From Massilia sp. YIM B02763 (lineage in GTDB: Bacteria > Pseudomonadota > Gammaproteobacteria > Burkholderiales > Burkholderiaceae_D): 64,000 bases of DNA. The notes beneath the pieces were generated by a model. That model was given only the letters and a program-made list of their open reading frames with translations, was not told the origin of the DNA and did no database searches. The stretch covers positions 129,987-193,986 of the forward strand of contig NZ_JASNRD010000008.1 of NCBI RefSeq assembly GCF_030412015.1, written 5' to 3'. Position numbers and translations under genes: made by a program. Positions 29,473 through 38,591 of the stretch are shown piece after piece. The stretch's first letter is position 1, and every line of letters begins with the position of its first letter.

Positions 29473-30009
29473 ATGAGCGCACCGTCGCATCTGCTGCAAA
29501 GGATCGCACCGGGCGAGGCTGAGGCTCTGTTCCGCCTGTTCCAGCTGTACTACTACGAGGGTTCCGATTGGGCGGATGAAGATATCGGTCCGGACGGCTT
29601 GTTCGATGCCTCTCCAGAGCAAATTGCCGATTACATCAACGACCCTGCCAAGGGTGCCTATTGGATTAGGAAGGATGGTGCGCTGGCGGGCTTCGTCGTC
29701 ACCGAACCCTTCACGCTGCCGAACGGCCGCGTAGCCCAGGAGGTGGCCGATCTGTTCATTCTGAAGCGTTATCGGCGCCAGGGATTGGCGTTTGAGGCTG
29801 TGCACGCGTTAGCGCGCACCTTTACCGGCCCGTGGCTGGTAGCGATTTTTCGCACCGACACCCGTGCCGGAGCGTTCTGGCAGCGTCTGTTCGCCAGCCT
29901 GCCACCAAACAGCGTACGCTCGTACGACGATCCGAACCTGCCGGACCTGGTACAGCACGCAATCAACGATACAGATTTCCAAGCACCATCCACCACATCA
30001 AGAACCTAA
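29473..30009 (+). CDS. GNAT-family acetyltransferase
   Basis: A 178-residue N-acetyltransferase-like protein. The central strand and acetyl-CoA loop are seen in EVADLFILKRYRRQGLAFEAV (R/Q-x-x-G-x-A form), preceded by GAYWIRKDGALAGFVVTEPF. It lacks a recognisable substrate signature. AGGAGG eight bases upstream supports the start. Base composition drops from here to about 31.3 kb compared with the flanks, and the C-terminus (DFQAPSTTSRT) looks unconserved. The 187 bp before it show nothing recognisable. It could modify a small molecule or a protein N-terminus. Confidence 0.82.
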   Translation: MSAPSHLLQRIAPGEAEALFRLFQLYYYEGSDWADEDIGPDGLFDASPEQIADYINDPAKGAYWIRKDGALAGFVVTEPFTLPNGRVAQEVADLFILKRYRRQGLAFEAVHALARTFTGPWLVAIFRTDTRAGAFWQRLFASLPPNSVRSYDDPNLPDLVQHAINDTDFQAPSTTSRT

Positions 30010-30235
30010 AACTATAAAGAGATCGTGCCGAACGCGAAAAGAGTCACTGACGAGTTCAACCCAGCCCGTCCTCGTCTTAGCCGCCAACGTCTGCAATGGG
30101 TCGGTTGCGGCCGTTCGTGACCGTTGGTGACTTTTCCCAGACGGCAACCTGCTATTCTAAGGCGATGGCCGGATTCGGCCAAGATCGGACGTCTAAGATC
30201 AATAACCCGATGAGTAACTGCGACACGGAAGCCAC

Positions 30236-30523
30236 ATGTCTTTGAAGCAAACGCTGAGAGACTTTGCGGGGGCGCTTACCTCGGCGACGTTCGCGCCAGA
30301 CGATTACCCGTCTTGGGGTTACGTTACCTATGAAAGCAATATGGCGGACCTGAAGCAACTATGGAGTGAGATCCGGCCAAGGTTGAAGAACAGCGCCGAC
30401 AAATGCGAGTTCATAGACCACAAGCTTCAGGAGGCTTTTGCCGCTTTTGACTTGGGTGAAAAGGACAAAGGGCTCGACGCGATCATGGCGATTTACAACC
30501 TCAATGTGAAGCAGTTGAGATGA
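30236..30523 (+). CDS. Unrecognised 95-residue protein in low-GC patch
   Basis: A small, probably cytosolic, alpha-helical protein, MSLKQTLRDFAGALTSATF at the start, with a central segment SNMADLKQLWSEIRPRLKN and an amphipathic C-terminal helix FDLGEKDKGLDAIMAIYNL. It has no signal peptide or TM segment. Codon use and GC are lower than in neighbouring core genes. It lies 132 bp upstream of a SMI1/KNR4-type gene in the same direction, so an association with toxin-immunity-type accessory genes is possible but unproven. I do not recognise the family. The 226 bp in front carry no clear feature. Confidence 0.65.
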   Translation: MSLKQTLRDFAGALTSATFAPDDYPSWGYVTYESNMADLKQLWSEIRPRLKNSADKCEFIDHKLQEAFAAFDLGEKDKGLDAIMAIYNLNVKQLR

Positions 30524-30654
30524 TCAGGGCAAGGTCCTCTTCGGGTTGGTTGCGGTACTTCAGCAGAGACCGTCTTCGGCCAGGAGCAGCCGTTGATCCG
30601 TGTACGCTCTCAATCCATAAAGCCGCGAAGCGCCATAACTACGGAAGCAATCCC

Positions 30655-31047
30655 ATGCCATTCCCTCTCGATGACAAATACCTGCAAATCGCCGAAGAGA
30701 AGCTAGGAGCGACACTGCCCGAGAGCTATCGACGGGCAATGATGCTAGCGAACGGCGGCGAAGTCATCAGTGACCTTGATGACTGGCACTTGTATCCGCT
30801 CATGGACAGCACCGATAGGAAGCGCTTTGCCCGGACAAATAATGATGCCGTTGCGGAGACACTGCGCCTGACTGAATGGGACCGATTCCCTCACCGAGCG
30901 CTCGCGATAGCAAACAATGGCGAGGGCGACCAGTTGCTCTTCCTCCGGTCGGACGACCGGTTCGAGGCAACAGTTTATTGCTGGTCCCATGAATCAGGTG
31001 AGTTAACTAAGCTGGTAGAGGATTTTGCGCAACTAAAACGTCGATAA
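30655..31047 (+). CDS. SMI1/KNR4 (SUKH) family protein
   Basis: A 130-residue protein with the SUKH fold pattern: an N-terminal helix IAEEKLGATLPESYRRAMML, followed by NGGEV, then WHLYPL, and a later FPHRALAIANNGEGDQLLFL segment with the conserved N-G-x-G-D. SUKH proteins are common immunity proteins against polymorphic or contact-dependent toxins, and also occur as orphans. The ATG at 30655 follows GGAAG; an upstream in-frame ATG at 30520 adds an unconserved Arg-rich stretch. No toxin gene with a recognisable nuclease domain is visible within the window, so it is an orphan here. Confidence 0.8.
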   Translation: MPFPLDDKYLQIAEEKLGATLPESYRRAMMLANGGEVISDLDDWHLYPLMDSTDRKRFARTNNDAVAETLRLTEWDRFPHRALAIANNGEGDQLLFLRSDDRFEATVYCWSHESGELTKLVEDFAQLKRR

Positions 31048-31337
31048 CTTCCGCCGGAAATCCGACCGGGCTAAGCCTGTTCGACCGTCCGCTTCGGGTC
31101 GATACCGGTCTTAGCCTGAAGCGTAAGAATCGGCCGACGAGGGAGGTATTTCCGCGCCGATTTTTCCTGTGCGCGCAATCGCACACCGATCAGGCAAGCG
31201 GCATCCGTATCGACGAATGGCTCCGGGACCTGGCCCGCCAACGATTCGTCGCAAGGAATGAACGGTTGGTCGCATCGCTACGTAGTGTAAAGCCGTCGTG
31301 GATATATCCTGTCGCCATTACACGGCATTGGAATTTC

Positions 31338-32468
31338 ATGAAAACTCCTGGTCGCAAACGCTACCTGCGTGCACTCCTCTCCCAATTGACGTGCCTGCTG
31401 GTGCTGTGCGCCAATTCAGCCCGCGCCGACGACATCGACGACCTGATCAAGGCGCAGATGCGAGAACACCGGATCCCTGGCTTGTCGCTGGCCGTGGTAT
31501 CGAAAGGCGCAATCGTCCGCGAAGGCGGTTTCGGTCTCATCAGCGGCACGGGACAGACGGCCGTGACGCCGGCAACGCTGTTCCAAGCGGCGTCGATCAG
31601 CAAGACCGTCGCCGCGCTCGGCGCACTGCGCCTCGTCGAAAGCGGGCAGCTGCAACTCGACGAGAACGTCAACCGCACGCTGCGCACCTTGCGGGTGCCG
31701 GACAACGAATTTACAAGGGATAGCAAGGTCACGTTGCGTGGAATCCTCAGCAACAGCGGCGGGCTGGGCGTGCTCAGTTTCCCGGGTTATGCGGCCGGTG
31801 CGCCGATACCCACCCTCGAACAGGTGCTGGACGGAAAAGCGCCGGCAAACACGCCTGCGGTCCGGGTCGAATACGTTCCCCGCAGTCAGTGGCACTATTC
31901 AGGCGGCGGCCACGCCGTACTGCAACAATTGATGAGCGATGCCAGCGGCAAGCCGTTTGCAGGCCTCATGCGCGATCTCGTGCTGGCACCGCTCGACATG
32001 ACGCGCAGCACCTTCGAACAGCAGCTGCCTGCGGCATGGTCGTCGGCAGCGGCATCCGGGCACGTCGATGGCCAGCCGCTTCCGGGCGGGCGGCACGTCT
32101 ATCCCGAACTGGCGGCGGCGGGCTTGTGGACCACGGCACCCGACCTGGCACGCTTCGCCATCGGATTGCAGAGATCGTTCGAGGGACGCCCCGGCGCCGT
32201 CATTTCTCAGCAGATGGCCAAAGAAATGATGAGTCGACAAATCCGCGCGGAAGGTCTGGGCATCTTCGTCATGGGCGTCGACAACCGGGCCCCCAGCCTG
32301 TGGTACGCGGGCAGGAACCGGGGTTTCGACGCCTTCCTGTGGTTCGCGCCGGCAAGCGGGGATGGGATCGTCATCATGATCAATGCTAACGATAACGACG
32401 ACACCGTGAAGCGCATTGCCAGGTCCATTGCGGTCAGCTACAAAATGACCGGATTTCCGTTTCCGTGA
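31338..32468 (+). CDS. Exported serine beta-lactamase-like hydrolase (class C / PBP fold)
   Basis: A 376-residue protein with signal peptide (hydrophobic about 9-28, cleavage near ARADD). It has the serine beta-lactamase-like fold with the nucleophile in FQAASISKTVAALGALRLVE (SxxK), the second element YSGGGHAVLQQL in place of YxN, and a C-terminal region ending in WFAPASGDGIVIMINAND. It belongs to the broad Beta-lactamase (PF00144) group of esterases, D-amino-acid peptidases and related enzymes; actual beta-lactam hydrolysis cannot be claimed. ATG 31338 is chosen because it starts the signal peptide. The 290 bp upstream contain no gene I can support. Confidence 0.87.
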   Translation: MKTPGRKRYLRALLSQLTCLLVLCANSARADDIDDLIKAQMREHRIPGLSLAVVSKGAIVREGGFGLISGTGQTAVTPATLFQAASISKTVAALGALRLVESGQLQLDENVNRTLRTLRVPDNEFTRDSKVTLRGILSNSGGLGVLSFPGYAAGAPIPTLEQVLDGKAPANTPAVRVEYVPRSQWHYSGGGHAVLQQLMSDASGKPFAGLMRDLVLAPLDMTRSTFEQQLPAAWSSAAASGHVDGQPLPGGRHVYPELAAAGLWTTAPDLARFAIGLQRSFEGRPGAVISQQMAKEMMSRQIRAEGLGIFVMGVDNRAPSLWYAGRNRGFDAFLWFAPASGDGIVIMINANDNDDTVKRIARSIAVSYKMTGFPFP

Positions 32469-32478
32469 ACTGAAGCAG

Positions 32479-32501
32479 GCAGGCGCTGGACCCGCGCCTG
32501 C
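32479..32501. terminator. Hairpin between convergent serine hydrolase and flavin reductase genes
   Basis: GCAGGCGC / GCGCCTGC form a perfect 8-bp stem with a 7-nt loop in the 53-bp gap between two convergent genes. No T-run is present on either strand, so it may terminate weakly or protect 3' ends. Confidence 0.4.
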
Positions 32502-32521
32502 AGGAGCGCTTGCGACAAACG

Positions 32522-33109
32522 TTAGTGTCCGTTCACCGGATCTTGTTGCGCGACGTCGATCGCCTTCCCCGTCTCGAAGAAGTGGCCCCCAGCCACATAG
32601 TGGATGCTGCGCTTTCCTCCCTCCTCCATCGTCCAGTGGTGCCCGTCGAACACCGCCGGATCGGCCCAGGCGGCCACCACCTCGCCCAGGAACAGGTCGT
32701 AGGTCTGCTGGATGTGCGGCTCGGGGATCAGGCGGCATTCGAGCCATGCCAGGCAGCCTTCGATCAGCGGCGCGCCGACCTTCCGCGGCGGCAGCGTGGC
32801 GATGCCGTGGACGGCGAACTTGTCCATGTCGCGTCCCGATTCGGAACCTACCGCCACGGTCAGCGCGGCCAGCGCCGTCGACGGCACGTTCAGCACGAAC
32901 TCCCCCGACCCTTCCACCAGGCCGCGCGTCAGCGTGTTCTTGTCGATCACCACCGCCACCTTGGGCGGATCGAAATCGAGCGGCATCGACCAGGCCGCCG
33001 ACATGACGTTGGCCTTGCCGGCGTGCGCGCTGCTGACCATCACGGTCGGGCCGTGGTTGAGCAGGCGGTAGCAGGTGGACAGGGGAACGGGGATCGGTTG
33101 GGTGGGCAT
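32522..33109 (-). CDS. Flavin reductase-like FMN-binding split-barrel protein
   Basis: A 195-residue protein of the flavin reductase / DIM6-NTAB group. The FMN-binding pattern is visible in TVMVSSAHAGKANVMSAAWS (the VSS and N-x-M/T-x-A elements), FDPPKVAVVIDKNTLTRG and SGEFVLNVPSTAL, followed by GCLAWLECRLI. Such proteins reduce free FMN for two-component monooxygenases or act as stand-alone oxidoreductases. No partner monooxygenase is adjacent; the flavin monooxygenase at 45.9 kb is of a single-component type. Start at 33109; the SD is a GGAAACG-like sequence nearby. Confidence 0.87.
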   Translation of the reverse strand: MPTQPIPVPLSTCYRLLNHGPTVMVSSAHAGKANVMSAAWSMPLDFDPPKVAVVIDKNTLTRGLVEGSGEFVLNVPSTALAALTVAVGSESGRDMDKFAVHGIATLPPRKVGAPLIEGCLAWLECRLIPEPHIQQTYDLFLGEVVAAWADPAVFDGHHWTMEEGGKRSIHYVAGGHFFETGKAIDVAQQDPVNGH

Positions 33110-33245
33110 TGCGTTTCCTTCGACAGACGAACGTGAGAGGCGCCATTATCGCCGCTTCTCGCCGCACCGGTCGCCGAGGCGGGCCGACGGTTTCCGCAAA
33201 GAACCGGAACGCGTAAAGATTGGCATTTTTGCTACGCTTGTGGGC

Positions 33246-34931
33246 ATGACAGCAACGACCACCTTCCCACGCTCCTGCCTGCTTTCCACCCTGGCCGCCC
33301 TGCTGCTGGCCGGCACATCGGCCCCCGCTGCACCGTCGGACGCCGCGGCACCGGTCACCGCGACGCTGACCATGCGCACGCCGGACGCCCTCGAAGTCGC
33401 CTACACGCTGCCGCCCGCCTGCAAGGCGCTGGCTTTCGTCAACGACGGCTTCCAGGCCCAGGCCGCCGTGCAACTGCGCAGCGACTGGACGCCCGTCGAC
33501 GATTGCACGGCGGTCGACTTCCAGAGCGTGCGCCCGACCCGCGCCAGCTGCCGCACGCTGCGCCTGCGCGTGCCGGCGACGACGCGCGCCGCCGACACCC
33601 GCATCTACGGCCAGGTGGAACCGTGGGCGCAGCCCGTCGGGGGTGGCCTGTATGCCCACACGTCCGCCTATGCGGTGCACGGCTGCGGCGCCGTCGACTG
33701 GCGCTTCGCGGTCCCTGGCGGCACGGTGATGGTCGACGGCACCGTCGCCCCGGAAGCCGTCGCGCGCAGCGGTAGCGCCGCCCACGGCGGCGGCCTGGCC
33801 GCCGTGCTGCTGCAGCAACCCTACGACGCCGACGCGCCGCCGTTCCACGCCGCGGACGGCGTCCCGCCGGCCACCCGCGCCACGCTGGCCGAGACGCTCG
33901 ACGCGTCACTGGGCGCCCTGCGCGCGCTGCTGCCCGGCGTACGCCTGACGCCGGCCTACGTGCTGGCCGTGCCGGACGATGCGCCGGACCTGCGTGCCGG
34001 TGCCGCCAACGGAACCGTGCTACGCCTGCTGGTGCCGACCCAGGAACCCGCCGACCTGCGCGAGCAGGCGCGCGTGCTGATCGCCCACGAGGCGGCGCAC
34101 CTGGCGCAGCCGCCGCACTGGCCGGCGCCCCCGGGCGAGGATGCCGGTGCGCTGCGCGAGGGCGGCGCCGAATTCCTGCGCCTGGCCATCGCGTTGCGCC
34201 AGGGCTGGCTCACTCCGGATGCCTTCCGCGACGCGCTGGAAGCGTCCATTAACGGTTGCGCCGCGGCCGCCGGCCGGCAGCCCTGGCGCGCCATCGAAGG
34301 CCGCGGCAAGGACATGCTGGCTCGCCGCTGCGGCCTGGCCCTGCATGCGCTGGCCCTGTCGCATCCAGGCCCGACGACGCCGTTGCAACGCCTGCAGGCC
34401 CTGTATGCCCCAGGTGCCGACCGCGATCCCGCCAGCGTGGCCCGCGCGCTCGAATGCGGCGGCGACACCGCCTGCACCCCGCGCCTGGCCGCGGCGCTGC
34501 GCGGCGCCACGCCACTGCGCACGGTGCTGGAAGACGAGATGCGCCGCCCCGGCGCCGTGCTGACCGCCACGCCGGCCTGGGGTCCGCAACTGACGGAAGC
34601 GATGACGCTGCACCACCTGGGACTGCTGGTGCGCGCCGACTGCCACGGCCGCGCCGGCATCTACCCGGATCGCAAGGCGCCGCGCATCGGCCCCGGCCTG
34701 CGCTGCGGCGTGCTGCGCGACGGCATGGTGCCCGCGACGGCCGAGGGCTTGCCGCTGTTCGCCGGCCCCGAAGCCATCGCCGCGTCCCGGGCCGCATGCC
34801 GCACCCGCGGCGCGACCACGCTCGGCATGCGCGGCGGCGCATCCGTGACGGTGCGCTGCGGCCAGGCCGCCGGGCTGGAGGAGCGCGTGTTCGGCATCGA
34901 TGCCGACCGTGCGACGCGGCTCGTGCGCTGA
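33246..34931 (+). CDS. Exported protein with gluzincin-like HExxH zinc motif, function unknown
   Basis: A 561-residue protein with a signal peptide (about 8-30, cleavage near SAPAAP). The central region has VLIAHEAAHLAQPP (HEAAH at 281-285) and, 20 residues on, REGGAEFLRLA, whose Glu (about 305) is positioned like the third ligand of gluzincin peptidases of the M1/M61 type. Cysteines are distributed through the N-terminal half (60, 87, 102, 147) and the C-terminal third, consistent with an exported disulfide-bonded protein. The N-terminal 170 residues look like a beta-rich domain. I do not recognise the full-length family. It is flanked by a divergent flavin reductase and a following SDR. Confidence 0.75.
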   Translation: MTATTTFPRSCLLSTLAALLLAGTSAPAAPSDAAAPVTATLTMRTPDALEVAYTLPPACKALAFVNDGFQAQAAVQLRSDWTPVDDCTAVDFQSVRPTRASCRTLRLRVPATTRAADTRIYGQVEPWAQPVGGGLYAHTSAYAVHGCGAVDWRFAVPGGTVMVDGTVAPEAVARSGSAAHGGGLAAVLLQQPYDADAPPFHAADGVPPATRATLAETLDASLGALRALLPGVRLTPAYVLAVPDDAPDLRAGAANGTVLRLLVPTQEPADLREQARVLIAHEAAHLAQPPHWPAPPGEDAGALREGGAEFLRLAIALRQGWLTPDAFRDALEASINGCAAAAGRQPWRAIEGRGKDMLARRCGLALHALALSHPGPTTPLQRLQALYAPGADRDPASVARALECGGDTACTPRLAAALRGATPLRTVLEDEMRRPGAVLTATPAWGPQLTEAMTLHHLGLLVRADCHGRAGIYPDRKAPRIGPGLRCGVLRDGMVPATAEGLPLFAGPEAIAASRAACRTRGATTLGMRGGASVTVRCGQAAGLEERVFGIDADRATRLVR

Positions 34932-35019
34932 GCGCAGAGTGACACCAAGGCAGCAAAACCGAGGGGATTCACGCAGCCTGCGCCGCGCCCCGCCTACCAC
35001 CCACACGAAAGGAACAGGA

Positions 35020-35781
<762 letters not shown>

Positions 35782-35815
35782 GACGCCGTCGCCGTCGCAG
35801 GCCACCCGGTCGCCT

Positions 35816-36214
35816 TCAGTCGACCACCCTTCCGCGCAGCGCCTTGGTGCGGCCGCTCTTCGCCTTCGATTCCAGGCGCCGGCGCTGGGAACCCAGCGTG
35901 GGCCGCGTCGGCCGCCTCGGCGGCGCCACGACGCTGGCGCGGTCGACCAGCTCCTGCAGGCGCCGCAGCGCATCGATCTTGTTCTGTTCCAGGCTGCGCG
36001 ACTGCTGGGCCTTGAGCACCACCACGCCCTCGCGCGTGATGCGGGCGTCGTCCAGTTCGCGCAGCCGCGCCTTCACGTGCGGCGGCAAGGAGGACGCCTC
36101 GATGTCGAAGCGCGCATGCACGGCGCAGGAGACCTTGTTCACGTTCTGGCCGCCAGGGCCCTGGGCACGGATCGCCGTGAACGTCACCTCGATGGGATCG
36201 ATCGTCACGGGCAT
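35816..36214 (-). CDS. arfB: Alternative ribosome-rescue factor ArfB (YaeJ)
   Basis: A 132-residue peptidyl-tRNA hydrolase that rescues ribosomes stalled on non-stop mRNAs. The catalytic loop is AQGPGGQNVNKVSCAVHARFD with the GGQ tripeptide, and the C-terminal tail is Arg/Lys-rich (RRPTRPTLGSQRRRLESKAK and onward), inserted in the mRNA channel in the characterised enzyme. The length matches ArfB and not the three-domain RF1/RF2. The ATG at 36214 is used; the longer frame to 36295 adds unconserved sequence. It is divergent from the next gene across 80 bp. Confidence 0.95.
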   Translation of the reverse strand: MPVTIDPIEVTFTAIRAQGPGGQNVNKVSCAVHARFDIEASSLPPHVKARLRELDDARITREGVVVLKAQQSRSLEQNKIDALRRLQELVDRASVVAPPRRPTRPTLGSQRRRLESKAKSGRTKALRGRVVD

Positions 36215-36294
36215 GGCTGGTTGCTGAGGATGATTTCGCACATAATGAGCATCATACCCGCGCATCTTACGCGCTATCACACACGCATACGACA

Positions 36295-36690
36295 ATGAGC
36301 TACGACCTGGTGGTGTTCTCGCCCGACGCCGCGCCCGCCAAGCGCCCCGCCTTCCTCGACTGGTACGAGGCGCAGACGGAATGGCCCGAGGAGCACGAGT
36401 ACGACGACCCGGCCGTCGCCACGCCGGCCTTGCAGGCGTTCTACGCTGAACTGGCGGCCGCCTTCCCGCCGGCCTCGGACGAGACGCCGGAGACCGGCAC
36501 CGACTACACGATCGGCAGCATGCTGATCTACATGACCTTCAACGACTGGGACAAGATCGACGAGGCGCACGGCGCCGTGTTCGCGCTCGCGGCCAAGCAT
36601 GAACTGGGGTTCTTCGACGTCAGCTCGGACCTGGCCGAAGCGTGGCTGCCGGACCGCAAGGGTGGGTTGCGGCTTGCGCATGCGGATTAA
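36295..36690 (+). CDS. Small acidic cytosolic protein, unrecognised
   Basis: A 131-residue acidic protein without signal or membrane segments. It opens with MSYDLVVFSPDAAPAKRPAF, followed by WYEAQTEWPEEHEYDD, a central TDYTIGSMLIYMTFNDWDK and GFFDVSSDLAEAWLPD near the end. This pattern occurs in uncharacterised small bacterial proteins, sometimes found beside immunity-type genes; no function is known to me. GC and codon use are like the host's. Another small unrecognised gene follows 101 bp downstream in the same direction. Confidence 0.7.
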   Translation: MSYDLVVFSPDAAPAKRPAFLDWYEAQTEWPEEHEYDDPAVATPALQAFYAELAAAFPPASDETPETGTDYTIGSMLIYMTFNDWDKIDEAHGAVFALAAKHELGFFDVSSDLAEAWLPDRKGGLRLAHAD

Positions 36691-36791
36691 CCGCCTGCCG
36701 AATCCGATGCATACTGGCGGCGCAGTGCCCGCAGGCGGCCCCCGGCCATCCCGGGCAGTTCGAATGGACTCCGAAGCTACCGGCAAAAAAG

Positions 36792-37220
36792 ATGAGTACA
36801 CTTATTGACGACGTCGTGTCCCCGGCAAATCGCGCTGTGGAGACCTTTCGCGAGCGGTCGAATGACGGCCTGGATTTTTCCGAAGACAGCCTGTCGATCG
36901 TGGAAGAGATGCTTGCCGAAGCATCGGCCTACGTTGCCGAACTGCCGCAGTCGCAGGTCTCGGGATTGGTTCGCCTGATCGGCTGCTACATCCTCGAAGT
37001 TGCCCGCACAGCATATGGCGGCGAATACGCGTGGCTCGACGACACACGGGGCCCGGTGCTTGTCGTCGGCGAGCCGGAAACGCATATCGCCATCGCGACC
37101 TGGGACAAGGTACGCGGTCGCCTGAGCGGCGACGCGGCTGACAGCATTCCCTTTTTCTATCAGGGCTTTGCGGACATGGCCAGGACGCGGCCGCCCGCAG
37201 CGCGAACGCTGTATATCTGA
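36792..37220 (+). CDS. Small cytosolic protein, unrecognised (immunity-like arrangement)
   Basis: A 142-residue soluble protein. The N-terminus is helical (LSIVEEMLAEASAYVAEL; LVRLIGCYILEVARTAYGG), followed by a short beta-rich segment with GPVLVVGEPETHIAIATWDKV, then FFYQGFADMARTR. The layout of N-terminal helices and GGEYxW-like loop recalls DUF3806-type and other small immunity-like proteins, but I cannot assign a family. The start at 36792 is chosen because the in-frame extension to 36642 overlaps the preceding gene and is Cys/Ala-rich and unlikely. Confidence 0.65.
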   Translation: MSTLIDDVVSPANRAVETFRERSNDGLDFSEDSLSIVEEMLAEASAYVAELPQSQVSGLVRLIGCYILEVARTAYGGEYAWLDDTRGPVLVVGEPETHIAIATWDKVRGRLSGDAADSIPFFYQGFADMARTRPPAARTLYI

Positions 37221-37248
37221 TGTCGTGGGGGCTCGTACACCGTCAGCG

Positions 37249-38493
37249 CTAGCCCTTGCAGGCAAACCCATACGACGTCATCACGCACCCGCGCCGGTCG
37301 CACTGCCGCTGGTCGTAGCCGTGCGCGCGGCATTGCATCAAGGTTTCCTCGCGTCGCTGGCGCGCGCTGGGCTCAGCGGCGACGGGCGCGGCGGCCGCGC
37401 GGCGCGGCTTGTCGGCCTGGGCGAGCTGGCGTCGCGGGGTGCTGCGGCGTACGGGAGGCGGTGCGGACTTGCGCTCGGCAACTGCGGCCGGCTGCGCGTT
37501 CGCTGCCGGCGCCGGAGGGGCGGCCGCGGACGGATCGGTCTCGCTCCTCGTCGCGCCGACAGTTGCCGCGAGTACGGCGGCGCCGCCCGCGATCGCGGGT
37601 AACGCGCCATCCGCCTGCGCGGCCGTCGTGGGCGGGACGTCGGCTGGCGCAGGTGACGCAGCCGCCCCAGCCACCGCTGATGCCGGCTCAGGGACTGGCG
37701 CAGGGACTGGCATCTGCACGGCAGGCGGCACTTCGACGGGCGCCGGCTTCAAAACATGCGCAGGAGACGCCACCGGCTGACCCGGACTCGTCTGCGCAAC
37801 GACGCCCAGCGCGCCGTCGACGCGATTGTCCTCATAGACCCACAAGCCGGCGGCCGCCACGATGGCCAGCAAGCCGCCCGCCATGCTCCAGGTGGCGAGC
37901 CGGCGTTTCCACAGGCTGCTCCACTGCGCCCGTTTCTCGCGCTGGGCATCCTCGCGCAGGCGTTCGTTCAGCCAGTCCGGGATCGCGGCCTCGGGTGCCG
38001 GGTCGCGCGCCGGCGGCGTTGGAGGAATCGGAGGAATCGGGGGAATCGGCGGCGGTGCCGGCGTAATCGGTGGAACGGCATCGCGAGAGGCGAAAGCGGA
38101 CTCCGGCGCTGCCGGACGCGGCGGCGGCACGCGCGCCTCGCCGTACCGCGGGTCGTAGGCGCGCTGCATCGACGCCCCGAGGGTGCCGTCCTGGCGCGAT
38201 TGCGTCGCAGCCGCGGCCGGCGCGGCCGGCGGGGGCGATGCGACCTGCTGCCGGCGCCACACGGCCGCAGGCGCACGCGGCATGCGCGGTGGCGCCGGGT
38301 CCGGTGCCGATTCGGCGGCGACTGGAGGCGCGGCTGCGGGCGTAGCCGCGGACGCGCCCGGCCGCGGCGCCTGCGCCGCCCGCTCGATCAGGGACGCGCC
38401 TTCGTCCGGCCTCGCGGCCGGGAGCGCCGGTGGTGGCTGCGGCCCCGACTTGGAGCCGCTCTCGTCGATGTCTTGTAGCAGTTGGGTCTTCAT
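37249..38493 (-). CDS. Single-pass membrane protein with Pro/Ala-rich arms and Cys-containing C-terminus
   Basis: A 414-residue protein of unknown function. Residues 1-165 are disordered, Pro/Ala-rich, with IPPIPPIPPTPP repeats. A charged helix follows (DWLNERLREDAQREKRAQWSS in part), then one TM helix at about 200-218 (MAGGLLAIVAAAGLWVY). A second Pro/Ala-rich stretch of about 150 residues leads to a C-terminal module MQCRAHGYDQRQCDRRGCVM ending in FACKG, with four cysteines. Topology by the positive-inside rule puts the N-terminal arm in the cytoplasm and the Cys module in the periplasm, after a long Pro-rich linker spanning toward the cell wall. No family is recognised. Confidence 0.72.
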   Translation of the reverse strand: MKTQLLQDIDESGSKSGPQPPPALPAARPDEGASLIERAAQAPRPGASAATPAAAPPVAAESAPDPAPPRMPRAPAAVWRRQQVASPPPAAPAAAATQSRQDGTLGASMQRAYDPRYGEARVPPPRPAAPESAFASRDAVPPITPAPPPIPPIPPIPPTPPARDPAPEAAIPDWLNERLREDAQREKRAQWSSLWKRRLATWSMAGGLLAIVAAAGLWVYEDNRVDGALGVVAQTSPGQPVASPAHVLKPAPVEVPPAVQMPVPAPVPEPASAVAGAAASPAPADVPPTTAAQADGALPAIAGGAAVLAATVGATRSETDPSAAAPPAPAANAQPAAVAERKSAPPPVRRSTPRRQLAQADKPRRAAAAPVAAEPSARQRREETLMQCRAHGYDQRQCDRRGCVMTSYGFACKG

Positions 38494-38591
38494 GGTGCGA
38501 TGCGTGCGTCTGCCTTGCCCATCCGGCAGTGTAGCGAATCCCGCACAAGCGGGGAGCGCGGCTGACGCGGCGCAGCAACACGGTCACCCCA

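Noticed and set aside
27648-29474. A 1400-codon frame on the minus strand (25272-29474) extending the TonB receptor upstream across the permease
   Set aside because: The extension runs antisense to a clear APC permease and has Arg/His/Asp-rich shadow composition. The receptor signal peptide begins at 27647.
31338-32468. A true beta-lactamase resistance gene
   Set aside because: Only the SxxK element is firm; the second motif is YSG rather than YxN, and the family is mostly esterases and peptidases.
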